Shown piece by piece: positions 8,814 through 18,917 of a stretch of 64,000 nucleotides of DNA. The notes beneath the pieces were generated by a model. That model was not told the DNA's origin. It saw only the letters and a list, made by a program, of their open reading frames with translations, and did not search any database. The position numbers and the translations under genes were made by a program. Position 1 is the first letter of the stretch. The number at the start of each line of letters is the position of its first letter. Where the stretch lies: NCBI RefSeq assembly GCF_014645355.1, contig NZ_BMLS01000001.1:1054001-1118000 (forward strand), in the 5' to 3' direction. Origin of the DNA: Bowmanella pacifica (GTDB taxonomy: Bacteria; Pseudomonadota; Gammaproteobacteria; Enterobacterales; Alteromonadaceae).

Positions 8814-10067
8814 ATGAGCGGTGTGGAGATTTTGTTAATCGGGCTGGCAATCCTGGCCTTACTCGGCGTGGTCTTCGAAGAAGTTACCCACATCAGCAAA
8901 GCAAAAATCACCCTGTTTACCGGTACCCTGTCCTGGGTCATCCTTTATCTGACAGCCATGACCGACAGCGCCACCGAGTTGGTCAATCATCACCTAGAAG
9001 AAAATATCGCTGAAATTGCCAGTTTATGGCTGTTTTTGGTGGCAGCCATGACCTTTGTGGCCTATCTGAACAAAAAGCGCATGATTGAGAGCCTGATCAA
9101 CAGGATGTTGCCAAGTAAACTCAGTGAGCGCAAATTACTCTTCATGACCGGCCTGTTTGCTTTCTTCTTTTCCTCTTTGGCCGATAACATCACCGCCACT
9201 CTGGTTTCTGTCGCCATGATACTGCCACTGGGATTACCCAAGGAAAAGGTCATTAAGTTTGCGGTGCTAGCAGTATTTGCGGTGAACTCCGGCGGCGTGG
9301 CGCTGATTACCGGTGATGTCACCACACTGATGATATTCCTGGACGGTAAAACCGAGATTCAGAATCTGCTGTGGCTGAGCTTACCGGCCTTGTGCTCAGT
9401 GATCTTGCTGGCGACCATGCTGAGTTTTGGTATGCAGGGACAAATTACCCTGACCCGCAAGCGTATTCCGGTTAACCGAGTGGATATGCTTATCGCGGCA
9501 ATTTTCCTGGCCACCATTTTACTGACGATTCTGGGCAATATCGCCTTTCAGATTCCACCTGTGCTCAGCTTCCTATGCGGTTTGTCGGTGATGTTCCTGG
9601 TGGCGCATTTCCTGCGTAAGGATAACGACGAAGATCCCATTCTCGACTATATCCGCCGCATCGAGTTCGATACCTTGTTGTTCTTCCTCGGCATCCTGTT
9701 ACTGGTGGGTATGCTTAAGCAGATTCATGTACTGGACGTGCTGATTAGAATCTACGACATCATGCCATTAGCCGCCGCCAACTATACACTTGGCGTCATG
9801 TCTTCCTTTATTGACAACGTGCCGTTAACCGCCGCGCTGCTAAAGGCTGACATTCATATGGCTCCCGGCGCCTGGCTAAGCTTGACCTATGCCGTGGGCG
9901 TAGGTGGTTCACTGCTAGTGATAGGTTCTGCGGCTGGTATTGTGGCCATGAGTAAAGTCCCCGGTCTGACCTTCGGACGCTTTGCCAAGTTTAGTCTGCC
10001 ACTTATCATTGCCTATACCTTTGGCTACCTGTTGGTACATTATCTCGGCCAATTTCTGTTCGCTTAA
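8814..10067 (+). CDS. nhaD: Sodium:proton antiporter NhaD
   Basis: This inner-membrane protein of 417 residues has about 11-12 hydrophobic helices and belongs to the ion transporter superfamily. Recognisable NhaD segments include ALLGVVFEE near the start, SSLADNITATLVSVAM (about 121-136), NSGGVALITGDVTTLM and SFIDNVPLTAALL near 330. The polar residues in the two unwound helices (ADNITAT and DNVPLTA) are those expected for Na+ binding. It exports Na+ in exchange for protons, fitting a marine or haloalkaline habitat. It is monocistronic, with a hairpin downstream. Confidence 0.93.
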   Translation: MSGVEILLIGLAILALLGVVFEEVTHISKAKITLFTGTLSWVILYLTAMTDSATELVNHHLEENIAEIASLWLFLVAAMTFVAYLNKKRMIESLINRMLPSKLSERKLLFMTGLFAFFFSSLADNITATLVSVAMILPLGLPKEKVIKFAVLAVFAVNSGGVALITGDVTTLMIFLDGKTEIQNLLWLSLPALCSVILLATMLSFGMQGQITLTRKRIPVNRVDMLIAAIFLATILLTILGNIAFQIPPVLSFLCGLSVMFLVAHFLRKDNDEDPILDYIRRIEFDTLLFFLGILLLVGMLKQIHVLDVLIRIYDIMPLAAANYTLGVMSSFIDNVPLTAALLKADIHMAPGAWLSLTYAVGVGGSLLVIGSAAGIVAMSKVPGLTFGRFAKFSLPLIIAYTFGYLLVHYLGQFLFA

Positions 10068-10078
10068 TAAAAAAAATC

Positions 10079-10111
10079 GCGAGACTGACAATTTTTTGTT
10101 GACAGCCTCGC
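10079..10111 (+). terminator. Probable terminator of nhaD
   Basis: GCGAG (10079-10083) pairs with CTCGC (10107-10111). The stem is extended inward by further pairs between ACTGACA and TTGACAGC with two mismatches, and is followed by ATTTTG. The T run is short, so efficiency is uncertain. Confidence 0.5.
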
Positions 10112-10167
10112 ATTTTGAAACTATCTAGTCCTTGGCAAAGGCCCATGTCCTATGGGCTACGCTGCCA

Positions 10168-10186
10168 ATACCAATTCTATTGGTAT
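10168..10186. promoter_or_regulatory. Perfect palindrome upstream of maoP (possible maoS-like site)
   Basis: ATACCAAT-TCT-ATTGGTAT is a 19-base perfect inverted repeat, 42 bases before the maoP start codon. In E. coli, MaoP acts together with a short site, maoS, next to its own gene. This palindrome is the obvious candidate for an equivalent or for an operator. I cannot confirm identity with maoS from memory. Confidence 0.4.
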
Positions 10187-10227
10187 CATTCCTGATGTTG
10201 ATGACTTTTTAGTTGGGGATGCCCATC

Positions 10228-10596
10228 ATGGCCAAACAAACGAAAGAACAGCTGTTAAAACGCCAATTTCTTGATCCGAAGAACTATCCGTATGGATTTT
10301 CTCGTTCCGGGGATTTTTCCATATCTGAGAGTCAGGCGCTAAGTCGCTATGGCTGTCTGATAGCCGCACTGGTTGATGGTTTTTTGGAACCTGAAAACGA
10401 CGAGGATGAGGGCTTTCTGGCATCAGCCAGAGGAGAGCGTGAACCTCTGACGGTGGCTGAGCGCGCTTGGTGCAAGTACCAAAAGCGTATCAATCGCCCC
10501 AGGATGGGCAGCATCTATGGTTCCAAGTCTCGTGGTATGTCAGAGAGTGACGACATGGGCGAAGAATCAGACGTTGAAATCGAACTGGACGATTAA
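10228..10596 (+). CDS. maoP: Macrodomain Ori organization protein MaoP (DUF413/YifE family)
   Basis: The 122-residue protein has the YifE/MaoP core: NYPYGFSRSGDFSISESQAL near the start and RGEREPLTVAERAW-KY near residues 70-85. MaoP organises the Ori macrodomain of the E. coli chromosome. In E. coli the gene lies near an ilv operon, and here it immediately precedes ilvIH, which supports the call. An acidic tail (ESDDMGEESDVEIELDD) is present. ATG 10228 matches the family start; ATG 10219, three codons earlier, cannot be excluded. Confidence 0.9.
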   Translation: MAKQTKEQLLKRQFLDPKNYPYGFSRSGDFSISESQALSRYGCLIAALVDGFLEPENDEDEGFLASARGEREPLTVAERAWCKYQKRINRPRMGSIYGSKSRGMSESDDMGEESDVEIELDD

Positions 10597-10605
10597 TGGC
10601 GTTAC

Positions 10606-10634
10606 GGATGTGTTAACCAAAGGTTAACACATCC
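10606..10634. terminator. Perfect 13-bp hairpin after maoP
   Basis: GGATGTGTTAACC and GGTTAACACATCC flank a 3-base AAA loop, followed by TATTTC. It lies 10 bases after the maoP stop and probably terminates that transcript. The stem is unusually AT-mixed with a weak T run, so a protein-binding role is also possible. Confidence 0.6.
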
Positions 10635-10913
10635 TATTTCCCAGCAATTACCTCGCCTCAAATGAAATTTTCATCCTATTTTTTCCATATAACGGGATAG
10701 ATATCTCGCTTTTCCTGTATTTACTGTTTCAACTCTTCTCCTCCTTGAGTATAGTTTTCACTCCCTCCTCTAATCGCTTGTCTGTTTGAAGGCTATTTCA
10801 CTTCTGAAAGCTGATGTAGAGAGAGCAAGTTGGGGGAATCTAATAATCAATAAACCATATGCAACCCGGAACCCAAACCCCGTGGAAATGCCAGTAGCAA
10901 TGGGAGAAAAGCA
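10635..10913 (+). other. Leader region of ilvIH
   Basis: This 279-base stretch has no gene. I looked for an attenuation leader peptide rich in Ile, Leu or Val and found none; the short frames at 10660 and 10859 encode unrelated 12-residue peptides. No riboswitch or terminator-antiterminator pair is evident. A promoter and a binding region for a global regulator such as Lrp would be expected here but are not specifically visible. Confidence 0.5.
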
Positions 10914-12632
10914 GTGGAGATGATGTCAGGCGCCGCCATGGTGGTCAGAGCGCTGAAAGATGTAGGCGTAAAGCACGTATTCGGTTACCCGGGTGGTGCG
11001 GTACTGGACATCTACGACGCCCTTTATGCGCAAGAAGATGTTCAACACGTATTAGTTCGGCATGAACAGGCAGCGGCCCATATGGCTGATGGTTATGCCA
11101 GAGCCACAGGCCAGACTGGCACGGTGCTGGTCACCTCAGGGCCAGGGGCAACCAATACCCTGACAGGTATTGCTACCGCTTATATGGATAGCATTCCTAT
11201 GGTAATCCTCTCCGGTCAGGTGCCATCTGTGCACATCGGTGAAGACGCCTTTCAGGAAACCGACATGGTCGGATGCTCACGTCCTATCGTCAAACACAGC
11301 TTCCTGGTCAAGCGCGCAATCGACATTCCTGATGCCATTGCCAAGGCCTATTACATTGCCAATACTGGTCGTCCCGGTCCGGTGGTCGTGGATTTACCTA
11401 AAGATATTGTCAATATCCAGGAATCTCATCCTTACCAGTTCCCTGATAAAGTGCAAATGCGCTCTTATAACCCCACCATTAAGGGGCATATGGGGCAAAT
11501 TAAGAAGGCACTGAAAGCACTGCTGGAAGCCAAACGCCCGGTTTTATATGTGGGTGGTGGTGCCATTGCCTGTGACGCCAGTAGCCTGGTGACTGAACTG
11601 GCAGAAAAGCTTCACTTACCTGTTACCAATACCCTGATGGGCCTGGGCGCCTTCCCTGGCGACCATGAGCAATGTATTGGCATGTTAGGTATGCACGGTA
11701 CCCTGGAAGCCAACAAGACCATGCACAATGCCGATTGTATTCTGGCTCTGGGTGCACGTTTTGATGACAGGGTGACCAATAACGTCGATAAATTCTGTCC
11801 TCATGCCACTATTATTCATGTGGATATTGACCCAGCGTCGATTTCCAAAACCATCAATGCCCATATTCCGGTAGTGGGCTCGGTGAAAAGCGTCCTCACA
11901 CAATTTTTCGAGCAGATGCATGAGATCAACGACACCGAGCGCAAAGAGCAGCTGGCCGATTGGTGGGAACAAATTGCGTCCTGGCGCACACGTAAGTGTC
12001 TGTCTTACGCAGGCAGTAATGAGCTAATTAAGCCTCAGCAAGTTATCGAGTCTTTATACCGGCACACCCAGGGCGACGCTTATGTCAGCTCTGACGTTGG
12101 CCAGCACCAGATGTTTGCCGCCTTGTATTATCCCTTTGCCAAACCCCGTCGCTGGATTAACTCCGGCGGCCTGGGCACTATGGGCTTTGGCCTGCCTGCC
12201 GCTATGGGCGTGCAGTTTGCTCACCCCGATGCGGTGGTCTGCTGCGTCACAGGTGACGGCAGTATTCAGATGAATATTCAGGAACTGTCTACCTGTATGC
12301 AATACGGCTTACCGGTAAAGGTTATCTCCCTGAACAACCGCGCGCTGGGCATGGTGCGTCAGTGGCAGGATATGATCTACAAAGGTCGCCATTCTCATTC
12401 TTATATGGACTCACTGCCTGACTTCGTCAAACTGGCGGAATCCTATGGCCATGTGGGTATCAAAGTCGAAAAGCCTGAAGAGCTGGAAGACGCCATGGCG
12501 CGCTGCTTTGCACTGAAAGACAAGCTGGTCTTTATGGATATCGCCGTTGATCAGAACGAGCACGTTTATCCCATGCAAATCAAATATGGTGCCATGGACG
12601 ACATGAGACTGAGCAAGACGGAGCGCACCTGA
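10914..12632 (+). CDS. ilvI: Acetolactate synthase III large subunit
   Basis: The enzyme condenses pyruvate with pyruvate or 2-oxobutyrate, the first common step of branched-chain amino acid synthesis. The 572-residue protein shows the catalytic Glu in [17 protein letters not shown] (about 47-63), the FAD-binding middle domain with [10 protein letters not shown], and the thiamine diphosphate motif GDGSIQMN...NN in the C-terminal third. The GTG start at 10914 gives VEMMSGA, which aligns with MEMLSGA of E. coli IlvI, and GGGAG lies about eight bases upstream. The stop overlaps the ilvH ATG by one base (TGATG). Confidence 0.96.
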   Translation: MEMMSGAAMVVRALKDVGVKHVFGYPGGAVLDIYDALYAQEDVQHVLVRHEQAAAHMADGYARATGQTGTVLVTSGPGATNTLTGIATAYMDSIPMVILSGQVPSVHIGEDAFQETDMVGCSRPIVKHSFLVKRAIDIPDAIAKAYYIANTGRPGPVVVDLPKDIVNIQESHPYQFPDKVQMRSYNPTIKGHMGQIKKALKALLEAKRPVLYVGGGAIACDASSLVTELAEKLHLPVTNTLMGLGAFPGDHEQCIGMLGMHGTLEANKTMHNADCILALGARFDDRVTNNVDKFCPHATIIHVDIDPASISKTINAHIPVVGSVKSVLTQFFEQMHEINDTERKEQLADWWEQIASWRTRKCLSYAGSNELIKPQQVIESLYRHTQGDAYVSSDVGQHQMFAALYYPFAKPRRWINSGGLGTMGFGLPAAMGVQFAHPDAVVCCVTGDGSIQMNIQELSTCMQYGLPVKVISLNNRALGMVRQWQDMIYKGRHSHSYMDSLPDFVKLAESYGHVGIKVEKPEELEDAMARCFALKDKLVFMDIAVDQNEHVYPMQIKYGAMDDMRLSKTERT

Positions 12633-13129
12633 TGAGACGAATTATATCTGTATTAATGGAAAACGAACCTGGCGCACTGTCTCGTATTATCGGCCTGTTT
12701 TCCCAGCGGGGGTACAACGTAGATTCACTTTGCGTTGCCCCGATTGAAGATTCCAGCTTATCCAGGCTGACCATCACCACAGCCGGTGATGACAAAGTGA
12801 TTGAGCAGATCACCAAGCAGGTCAATAAGCTGATTGACGTACTGAAGATCTCGGATTTAACCGACGGCCAGCACGTTGAGCGTGAGTTGATGCTGATTAA
12901 AGTGGGAACACGCAGCGACAGCGTGCGTGATGAGGTAAAACGCACTGTAGATATCTTCAGGGGCCAGGTAGTGGATATTACGCCACGCAATTACACCATT
13001 GAGGTAACAGGCACCAGCGACAAACTGGACGCCTTTATCCACACCATGAGTCAAACAGCTGAAATTGTTGAACTCTCTCGTACCGGTGTATGCGGCTTGT
13101 CGCGCGGTGAGAAATCCATGCGCCAATAA
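12632..13129 (+). CDS. ilvH: Acetolactate synthase III small (regulatory) subunit
   Basis: This 165-residue regulatory subunit binds valine and activates the IlvI catalytic subunit. An N-terminal ACT domain begins RRIISVLMENEPGALSRI, with GLFSQRGYN typical of the valine-binding loop. The C-terminal half matches the ALS_ss C domain (ELMLIKV, TGTSDKLDAFI). It is translationally coupled to ilvI by a one-base overlap and followed by a strong terminator. Confidence 0.97.
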   Translation: MRRIISVLMENEPGALSRIIGLFSQRGYNVDSLCVAPIEDSSLSRLTITTAGDDKVIEQITKQVNKLIDVLKISDLTDGQHVERELMLIKVGTRSDSVRDEVKRTVDIFRGQVVDITPRNYTIEVTGTSDKLDAFIHTMSQTAEIVELSRTGVCGLSRGEKSMRQ

Positions 13130-13145
13130 GGCGAACCACCAATAA

Positions 13146-13171
13146 AAAACCCCGCCAGCGAGCGGGGTTTT
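13146..13171. terminator. Intrinsic terminator after ilvIH
   Basis: AAAACCCCGC, a 6-base loop and GCGGGGTTTT form a 10-bp stem, followed by GTTTTT. It lies between ilvH and the convergent chemoreceptor gene and can act on both strands. Confidence 0.93.
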
Positions 13172-13181
13172 GTTTTTACTA

Positions 13182-15356
13182 TCACTCGGTTTTAAGCCGA
13201 TCTAATTGCTGCAGTAACTGCTGCACATTATCGGCAATATCACCGGCACTTTGCATGGATGAACCGGCCAGGTCAGCCACCTGACGGGTCGCATCGCCAA
13301 TAGACACCATATTCTTGTTGATCTCTTCGCTTACGGCGCTCTGCTCTTCAGCGGCCGTAGCCATTTGCATAATACGATCGGAAATATGGGTAACCTCCGT
13401 CACAATATTGCTTAGGTCAGCAAAGGCCTCTTTCGATTTGTCTGCCGCCGAGGTAGCGCGAGTACTGTTTTCATCGATCACACCCACAGTAGTTTTAACT
13501 TCCTGTTGTAAACCGGCGATCACGTCGCTGATTTCTTTTACTGATTCAGCCGTTTTAGATGCCAGAGCGCGCACTTCATCGGCCACAACACTAAAGCCAC
13601 GTCCATGGTCGCCGGCACGTGCGGCTTCGATGGCGGCATTCAGAGCCAGTAAGTTGGTTTGATCGGCGATAGCGCCAATGACATCCAGAATTTTACGAAT
13701 ATCGTTACTGCGCGATGCCACGGCAGATACTGCCTGGGCAGCCTGACCCATATCATCTGCCAACTTAGTCACTTCATCCACCGCAAAGGACAAGGTCTTC
13801 TCTGTGGTGTTAGCCGAGCCTCTGGCAGACTGAGCACTGTCGGCGGCATCATTGGCATGTTTGGCCACATCACTGGCGGTTGCCGACATTTCAGTAATGG
13901 CCGTGACCACGCTATCAATCTCTTGATGCTGACGATTTATCTGCGTGCTGGTGTCTTTGGCATAACCACTGGTTTGTTCAGCACTGCCCGCGACTTCGCG
14001 ACTGGACGATTTCACCGATTGTAATAAACCTCGGATTTTCTCCTGGAACTGGTTAAAACCATCTGCCAGTTCAATCAGCTCTTTGTGTGTACTGACATGC
14101 AAGCTGTTGGTCAGGTCGCCTCCTTGTCCGGCCAGCTCGCTCATACGCTGGGCCACTAAACGCAATGGGCTGACAATAGTGCGGGTAAATATCCATACAA
14201 TCACCAGTGCTGAACCCACCAATATGATGGCAATCAGCAATAACTGTCCCAGCAGGGCCGATACTTCATCCTGAATGGCGCCAGAGACTTTCCCAACCGC
14301 CGCCATGGCTGACTGATAGTCAACACCAATAATCAACTGCCACTGGGTTTGCGCCGTTTCAATATTGACCGGGCTGGCAACATACAAATAATTATCCAGT
14401 TTGAGCATTTCCCCAGAGGTCGCCAGCGCCACCAACTGCTTGGCTTGTTCAGCACTCACGACTTCCGAAAAGGGTCTGGCTAACTTATCGGCGTTGTTGC
14501 TGGCGGCCACCAGAAAACCATCCTGGCTGACCAGAAATACTTTAGCCTTACCGGCAAACAGCGAGGCTGCCAGAGAAGTCGCCCGTTGTTGAATAATAGG
14601 CAGGTTCATATCAGCCCCCACGACCCCTCTGAAGCGGCCCTGCGCAATCACAGGCACGGTCAGGCTGGTCATCAATTCTTCGTAGCCAGGCCGGATTTCA
14701 TAGTTATAGGGGTTGGTGAGGCAAGGGCGCATTTTTTCCTTATTGCACAGATACCACTCGGCAGCGCGAAAGCCGAACTCGTCCAGCGTGGTATCGTGCT
14801 TTTCTGCAGCATCAATAATGGGCTCCTGATCGATACTCCCATCAGGCTCACGCACAAAATACACTTCCAATGTCCCCGTACCTGGAACGGAGTGACTCGC
14901 TCCGGCGCTATAGTCAGCATCGTTGTCATAAAAACCGCCGACTTCAAACTGTGCATACATGGACGAAGAGCCGCTGACACCCAAAGTGTACTTAACCAGA
15001 TTTTCCACCTGACCACGACTAAAGGGCTGCTGGTCAGCGTTCTCAATGGTTTGGCTAATTTGTGTAGCAACCGCTTTGGGGTACTGGTAGATTTGTTCAA
15101 TGCTGGCTGCCACCTGGCTGGCATGCATACCTGCCTGGGCGCGCAGCTCATCCGCCACACTGCTTTCCAATTCAGAAGACACTTGGGTCACAATAACGTC
15201 TTCGGTATCCGATAATGACCAGTGGCTATATAACAAGAAGGCCAGGGTCACCACCACCAGCAAGAAGCCGACGGTAAGCAGTAACTTAATCGCCAGTGAC
15301 GCTTGTTTTAATGAAGAAGGGTGGAAGTTTGAAGGCTGGTTAGCGTTTTTATTCAT
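13182..15356 (-). CDS. Methyl-accepting chemotaxis protein
   Basis: The 724-residue transmembrane receptor has a first membrane helix (about 19-45) and a long periplasmic sensor region resembling a double Cache domain ([26 protein letters not shown]). A second helix near 365-385 is followed by a HAMP domain ([15 protein letters not shown]) and a signalling domain. The latter contains the hairpin signature [20 protein letters not shown] and [15 protein letters not shown]. It would transmit a ligand signal to CheA/CheW. The ligand is unknown. I chose ATG 15356, which gives a normal N-terminus; a longer frame to 15458 lacks a convincing signal. The receptor stands alone, with no che genes in the window. 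Confidence 0.93.
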   Translation of the reverse strand: MNKNANQPSNFHPSSLKQASLAIKLLLTVGFLLVVVTLAFLLYSHWSLSDTEDVIVTQVSSELESSVADELRAQAGMHASQVAASIEQIYQYPKAVATQISQTIENADQQPFSRGQVENLVKYTLGVSGSSSMYAQFEVGGFYDNDADYSAGASHSVPGTGTLEVYFVREPDGSIDQEPIIDAAEKHDTTLDEFGFRAAEWYLCNKEKMRPCLTNPYNYEIRPGYEELMTSLTVPVIAQGRFRGVVGADMNLPIIQQRATSLAASLFAGKAKVFLVSQDGFLVAASNNADKLARPFSEVVSAEQAKQLVALATSGEMLKLDNYLYVASPVNIETAQTQWQLIIGVDYQSAMAAVGKVSGAIQDEVSALLGQLLLIAIILVGSALVIVWIFTRTIVSPLRLVAQRMSELAGQGGDLTNSLHVSTHKELIELADGFNQFQEKIRGLLQSVKSSSREVAGSAEQTSGYAKDTSTQINRQHQEIDSVVTAITEMSATASDVAKHANDAADSAQSARGSANTTEKTLSFAVDEVTKLADDMGQAAQAVSAVASRSNDIRKILDVIGAIADQTNLLALNAAIEAARAGDHGRGFSVVADEVRALASKTAESVKEISDVIAGLQQEVKTTVGVIDENSTRATSAADKSKEAFADLSNIVTEVTHISDRIMQMATAAEEQSAVSEEINKNMVSIGDATRQVADLAGSSMQSAGDIADNVQQLLQQLDRLKTE

Positions 15357-15664
15357 AACGGGCCGCAACTTAGTTTTGCTCGAACCTAAGTGTGGCAGAG
15401 TTTCGCAACTGCGCAACCGCCGCCACACCGCGTGATTTCCATGGGTTTCCCCGTCCATTCACGAATGATGCAGTACATCAACCGGAATCGCTTTGCATCC
15501 CTGAGTAAGGTTATCGTCTGAATAAACAAAGATCGCAACAAAATTTCCATCAAGGGCGTGAAAACCTTCAGAAAAAGTGAATGCAAGAGGATGAGAGGCA
15601 AGCGGCGAATGTTGTATGCTTTTTAGTACCCACTTACGCCACTGGCTCAGGCCGGAGGACTATT
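15357..15664. other. Intergenic region between divergent chemoreceptor and DUF2252 genes
   Basis: About 308 bases contain no supported gene. An open frame reaches back from the DUF2252 gene to 15581, but it lacks a ribosome-binding site. I looked for a flagellar sigma-28 promoter for the chemoreceptor; GACGATAA is present on the minus strand, but no matching -35 box was found. Confidence 0.5.
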
Positions 15665-16975
15665 GTGCAACGTATAGCGCTAATCAACACTGAGCTACAA
15701 CGGGTAGATGGCAAGCTGGGCTTAGCCAAACACCGGAAAATGGCCGCAAATCCTTATATTTTTATGCGCGGTGCTGCCCAGCTCTTTTATGCCGATATCG
15801 CCAACGAGGTGCTGCGTCTCCCTGCCGCGCTATTGCAGCTACCGTTAACCACCGTCATGGGTGATTGCCACTTGGGAAACTTCGGTTTCCTCACCGAAGA
15901 AGGGTCACATGGTGATCAGGTGATTTTTTCTCCCAATGATTTTGACGATGCTTGTATCGGCCATGCGGTGTGGGATCTTTCCAGATTCAGCACCAGTTTG
16001 TTGTTATGTGCAGACTATTGTCAGGGGATATCTCAGGGCCGTTACGAGGGAGAGCCCCAAAACCTGGGTAAGCCAGCGATCAGCCAGGAGCTTGCTCAGC
16101 AAGCCATAGCCCTGTTTCTTGCCCAATACCTGCAGGTCTGCCGTGCCAGCATTGATGCGCCGGAGTCTCGTATGAAGGTACTCAATTTGTTTAGCAAACC
16201 TCATATACTGGCGAAAAAGCAGCGCAAAGCCGTAGCCCGAGCGGCTGGTGGTGAGCAATTCCTGAGCAAAAGCGCCCTGGCCAAGGTGGTGGATCTTACT
16301 CAGCATTCGCCCAGATTCCGCTATCTGCCGAAAAAATTCAGACCATTAACGGCCGAACAGGAAAAGGATTTACGTTGTACCTTCGCACCTTATATGGACG
16401 ACAGTATTCTGGATGTGACCCGACGTTTGGATGCCGGCACCGGCTCGGCCAATATGCAGCGCTATTACTTGTTAGTTGGTCCCGAAGGAGAACTCGCGGC
16501 CAGTGACCTGCCCCTTTGTCATATAGTGGAAATCAAGAAACAGCGGGCCGCCGCCCCTTTACATTGGTTTGCCGACCTCAGCCCCGTGAACCGACTCAAT
16601 GCTGCGCATCTGACTGCATCCTGTCAGCGACGCATGCAGCGCCGCCCGGATTTACTCTTAGATGAGGTGCTCTGGCAGGGTGAACACTATCTGGTTCGCT
16701 CCCGGCATCACGCCAGAGTGGGGGTCGCACCTGAGGATATTGGCCTGGGCAACAAAGCTATTAATGGCGGCTTTCTGGATTATGCCCGCGCTTGTGGACA
16801 GGCATTGGCACTGGCTCACTGCCGCGGTGATCGGCGCTCTGTGCGCTTTGAATCTGCCATGGTCACGCAGTTACCCCTGCATATGGAAGCACTGCAAAAA
16901 AGTGTAAGCAGTTATGCAAAGCTTCAGTTGAACGATTGCAACCTGTTGAAATCCTTGTTAGAAACCAAGGTGTGA
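15665..16975 (+). CDS. DUF2252 family protein
   Basis: The 436-residue protein matches the DUF2252 family: MAANPYIFMRGAAQLFY near the N-terminus, then GDCHLGNFG and NDFDDACIGHAVWDLSR. The last two segments resemble the catalytic loop and metal-binding parts of aminoglycoside phosphotransferase-like kinases. The family's substrate is unknown, so kinase-like activity is inference. GTG 15665 was chosen because a strong GGAGG lies 6 bases upstream at 15654-15658. Its stop overlaps the start of the next gene, a PhoD-like phosphatase, suggesting the two proteins act together. Confidence 0.85.
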   Translation: MQRIALINTELQRVDGKLGLAKHRKMAANPYIFMRGAAQLFYADIANEVLRLPAALLQLPLTTVMGDCHLGNFGFLTEEGSHGDQVIFSPNDFDDACIGHAVWDLSRFSTSLLLCADYCQGISQGRYEGEPQNLGKPAISQELAQQAIALFLAQYLQVCRASIDAPESRMKVLNLFSKPHILAKKQRKAVARAAGGEQFLSKSALAKVVDLTQHSPRFRYLPKKFRPLTAEQEKDLRCTFAPYMDDSILDVTRRLDAGTGSANMQRYYLLVGPEGELAASDLPLCHIVEIKKQRAAAPLHWFADLSPVNRLNAAHLTASCQRRMQRRPDLLLDEVLWQGEHYLVRSRHHARVGVAPEDIGLGNKAINGGFLDYARACGQALALAHCRGDRRSVRFESAMVTQLPLHMEALQKSVSSYAKLQLNDCNLLKSLLETKV

Positions 16976-18834
16976 ACGAATCCTTACCCTTAATTCTGGC
17001 CGGTCCCATACTGCGGCATTGTGAACCGACCCAACTAACGTTGTGGCTGGCAACCAGTCGCGCCTGCACCTTTGACTTGCAACTTAGCGACAGCACCGGT
17101 GCGCCGTTTGCTGCCAAACCGACTCGGTATGAGCAAATCCAGGTCGGTGAACATTGTTACATCCAACTGTTGCATTTCAGTCTGGATACCGCCCTTCCCA
17201 CTGACAGCTACCTGCACTACGATCTGTTGGATGACAACGGGCAGGGCCTAGGTAGCCAGATACCCGGGCTTTGTTATGCAGGTGACCAACAACCGGGCTT
17301 TATGCTCAAATCCCGGGTCGATAATCTGCTACATGGCTCCTGCCGCAAGCCCCATCACCCCAGCAGTGATGGCTTGCTGGAAGTGGATAAACTGCTGGCC
17401 GATAAACGCCGCGATACCGAACAGCGTCCGGCACTAATGCTGTTTTCCGGTGATCAGGTTTATGTAGATGATGTGGCGGGCCCAACGCTGTGGGCCATTC
17501 ATCAGGTAATAGATAAGCTGGGGCTGTATACCGAAGAGTTTGCCGGTGCCACCGTCAGCACCAGCGAGGAACTCTATAACAGCCCTGACTGCTACTACCT
17601 TCGTGAACTACTGCTACCCAAAAACAAGGCCAATGAAAAACTGGTAGAACGCTTCTTCGGCGGGGCCAAAAAACCGATATTCACCTCAGCCGGAGCCCAC
17701 AATCACCTTATCTGCCTGGCAGAGGTGATTGCCATGTATTTGTTGGTTTGGTCCGACACTTGCTGGCAGTGGGTGGATTTGGACGCAGGCCGCGCGCGTA
17801 TTCCCGACAAGTTTAAACCTCGTTACGATAAAGAAAGCGAGGCAGTAAAAGAGTTTGTCCAAGGGCTGAGTGACGTTCGTCGCTGCCTGGCGCATATCCC
17901 CACTTATATGATCTTTGATGATCATGACATTACCGACGACTGGAATCTGACCCGTGGCTGGGAAGAATCGGCTTATGGCCACCCGTTCTCACGTCGGATT
18001 ATCGGCAATGCCCTGATTGGCTACCTGCTTTGTCAAGGCTGGGGCAACAAACCCTTGTGCTTTGACCCTCTACTTGACGCTTTACATGCCAGTGTAAAGG
18101 CCGGTGAACTGGAGCAGCAGGACAGTCTTATCAACACCTTGCTGGACTGGCAGGATTGGCATTACAGTCTGACTACCGCACCTAAGATTATCGTACTGGA
18201 TACCCGCACCCATAGATGGCGTTCGGAAAGCAGCCCCGCCAAACCATCTGGCCTGATGGACTGGGAGTCACTGTCAGATTTGCAGCAGGAACTCATCGGT
18301 GAACCGGCAGTAATACTGGTGTCACCGGCACCTATTTTCGGCGTAAAGCTGATTGAAGCAGTACAGCGTATTTTTACCTTTTTTGGTAAGGCTTTAATGG
18401 TGGATGCGGAAAACTGGATGGCCCATCCCGGTGCTGCCAATGTGATTTTGAATATTTTTCGCCATCATAAAACCCCACCGCATTTTGTCATCCTGTCCGG
18501 CGATGTGCATTACAGCTTTGTGTATGACATTACCCTGCGTTTTCGCAAACACAGCCCAAAGATATTGCAGGTTACCGCCAGCGGCATTAAGAATTGCTTC
18601 CCGGCAGGTTTGCTGCGCTGGTTTGACCGTATCAACCTATGGCTGTATGGCAGTCGCTCACCGCTCAACTTTTTAACCAAGCGCCGCCGAATGCTGATTA
18701 AACGCCGCCAGCCACAAGGCCAGCGTGGTGTACTCTACAACAGCAGTGGTATCGGCCAGGTGATCTTGCCAGATGAATATGAACATATTCAGGCACGGGT
18801 GATCAGTAAAGATAAGACGGTAGAGTTTACATAA
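16972..18834 (+). CDS. PhoD-like alkaline phosphatase family protein
   Basis: The roughly 620-residue protein has a PhoD-type metallophosphatase core: LHGSCRKP, FSGDQVYVDD, FDDHDITDDW and SGDVHYSF supply the expected Asp, Asn/Asp and His metal ligands. An N-terminal beta domain of about 110 residues precedes the catalytic part. No Tat or Sec signal peptide is visible, which is unusual for PhoD and points to a cytoplasmic role. I propose GTG 16972, which overlaps the DUF2252 stop as GTGA; a TTG at 16936 is possible. The catalytic residues look intact. The substrate is unknown. Confidence 0.83.
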   Translation: MNESLPLILAGPILRHCEPTQLTLWLATSRACTFDLQLSDSTGAPFAAKPTRYEQIQVGEHCYIQLLHFSLDTALPTDSYLHYDLLDDNGQGLGSQIPGLCYAGDQQPGFMLKSRVDNLLHGSCRKPHHPSSDGLLEVDKLLADKRRDTEQRPALMLFSGDQVYVDDVAGPTLWAIHQVIDKLGLYTEEFAGATVSTSEELYNSPDCYYLRELLLPKNKANEKLVERFFGGAKKPIFTSAGAHNHLICLAEVIAMYLLVWSDTCWQWVDLDAGRARIPDKFKPRYDKESEAVKEFVQGLSDVRRCLAHIPTYMIFDDHDITDDWNLTRGWEESAYGHPFSRRIIGNALIGYLLCQGWGNKPLCFDPLLDALHASVKAGELEQQDSLINTLLDWQDWHYSLTTAPKIIVLDTRTHRWRSESSPAKPSGLMDWESLSDLQQELIGEPAVILVSPAPIFGVKLIEAVQRIFTFFGKALMVDAENWMAHPGAANVILNIFRHHKTPPHFVILSGDVHYSFVYDITLRFRKHSPKILQVTASGIKNCFPAGLLRWFDRINLWLYGSRSPLNFLTKRRRMLIKRRQPQGQRGVLYNSSGIGQVILPDEYEHIQARVISKDKTVEFT

Positions 18835-18917
18835 GCCCTTAATAAGCCGTCTTGTCAGCTATCCATGTAGGCCATATCAGACCAAGGTGCCAGCACAATG
18901 GATTAGAGTCTGAAACA

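Noticed and set aside
10635-10913. Attenuator leader peptide for ilvIH
   Set aside because: No short frame rich in Ile, Leu or Val and no terminator-antiterminator pair was found.
14586-15215. 209-codon plus-strand frame
   Set aside because: It is fully antisense to the chemoreceptor gene, and its peptide resembles no family; the chemoreceptor frame has clear domains.
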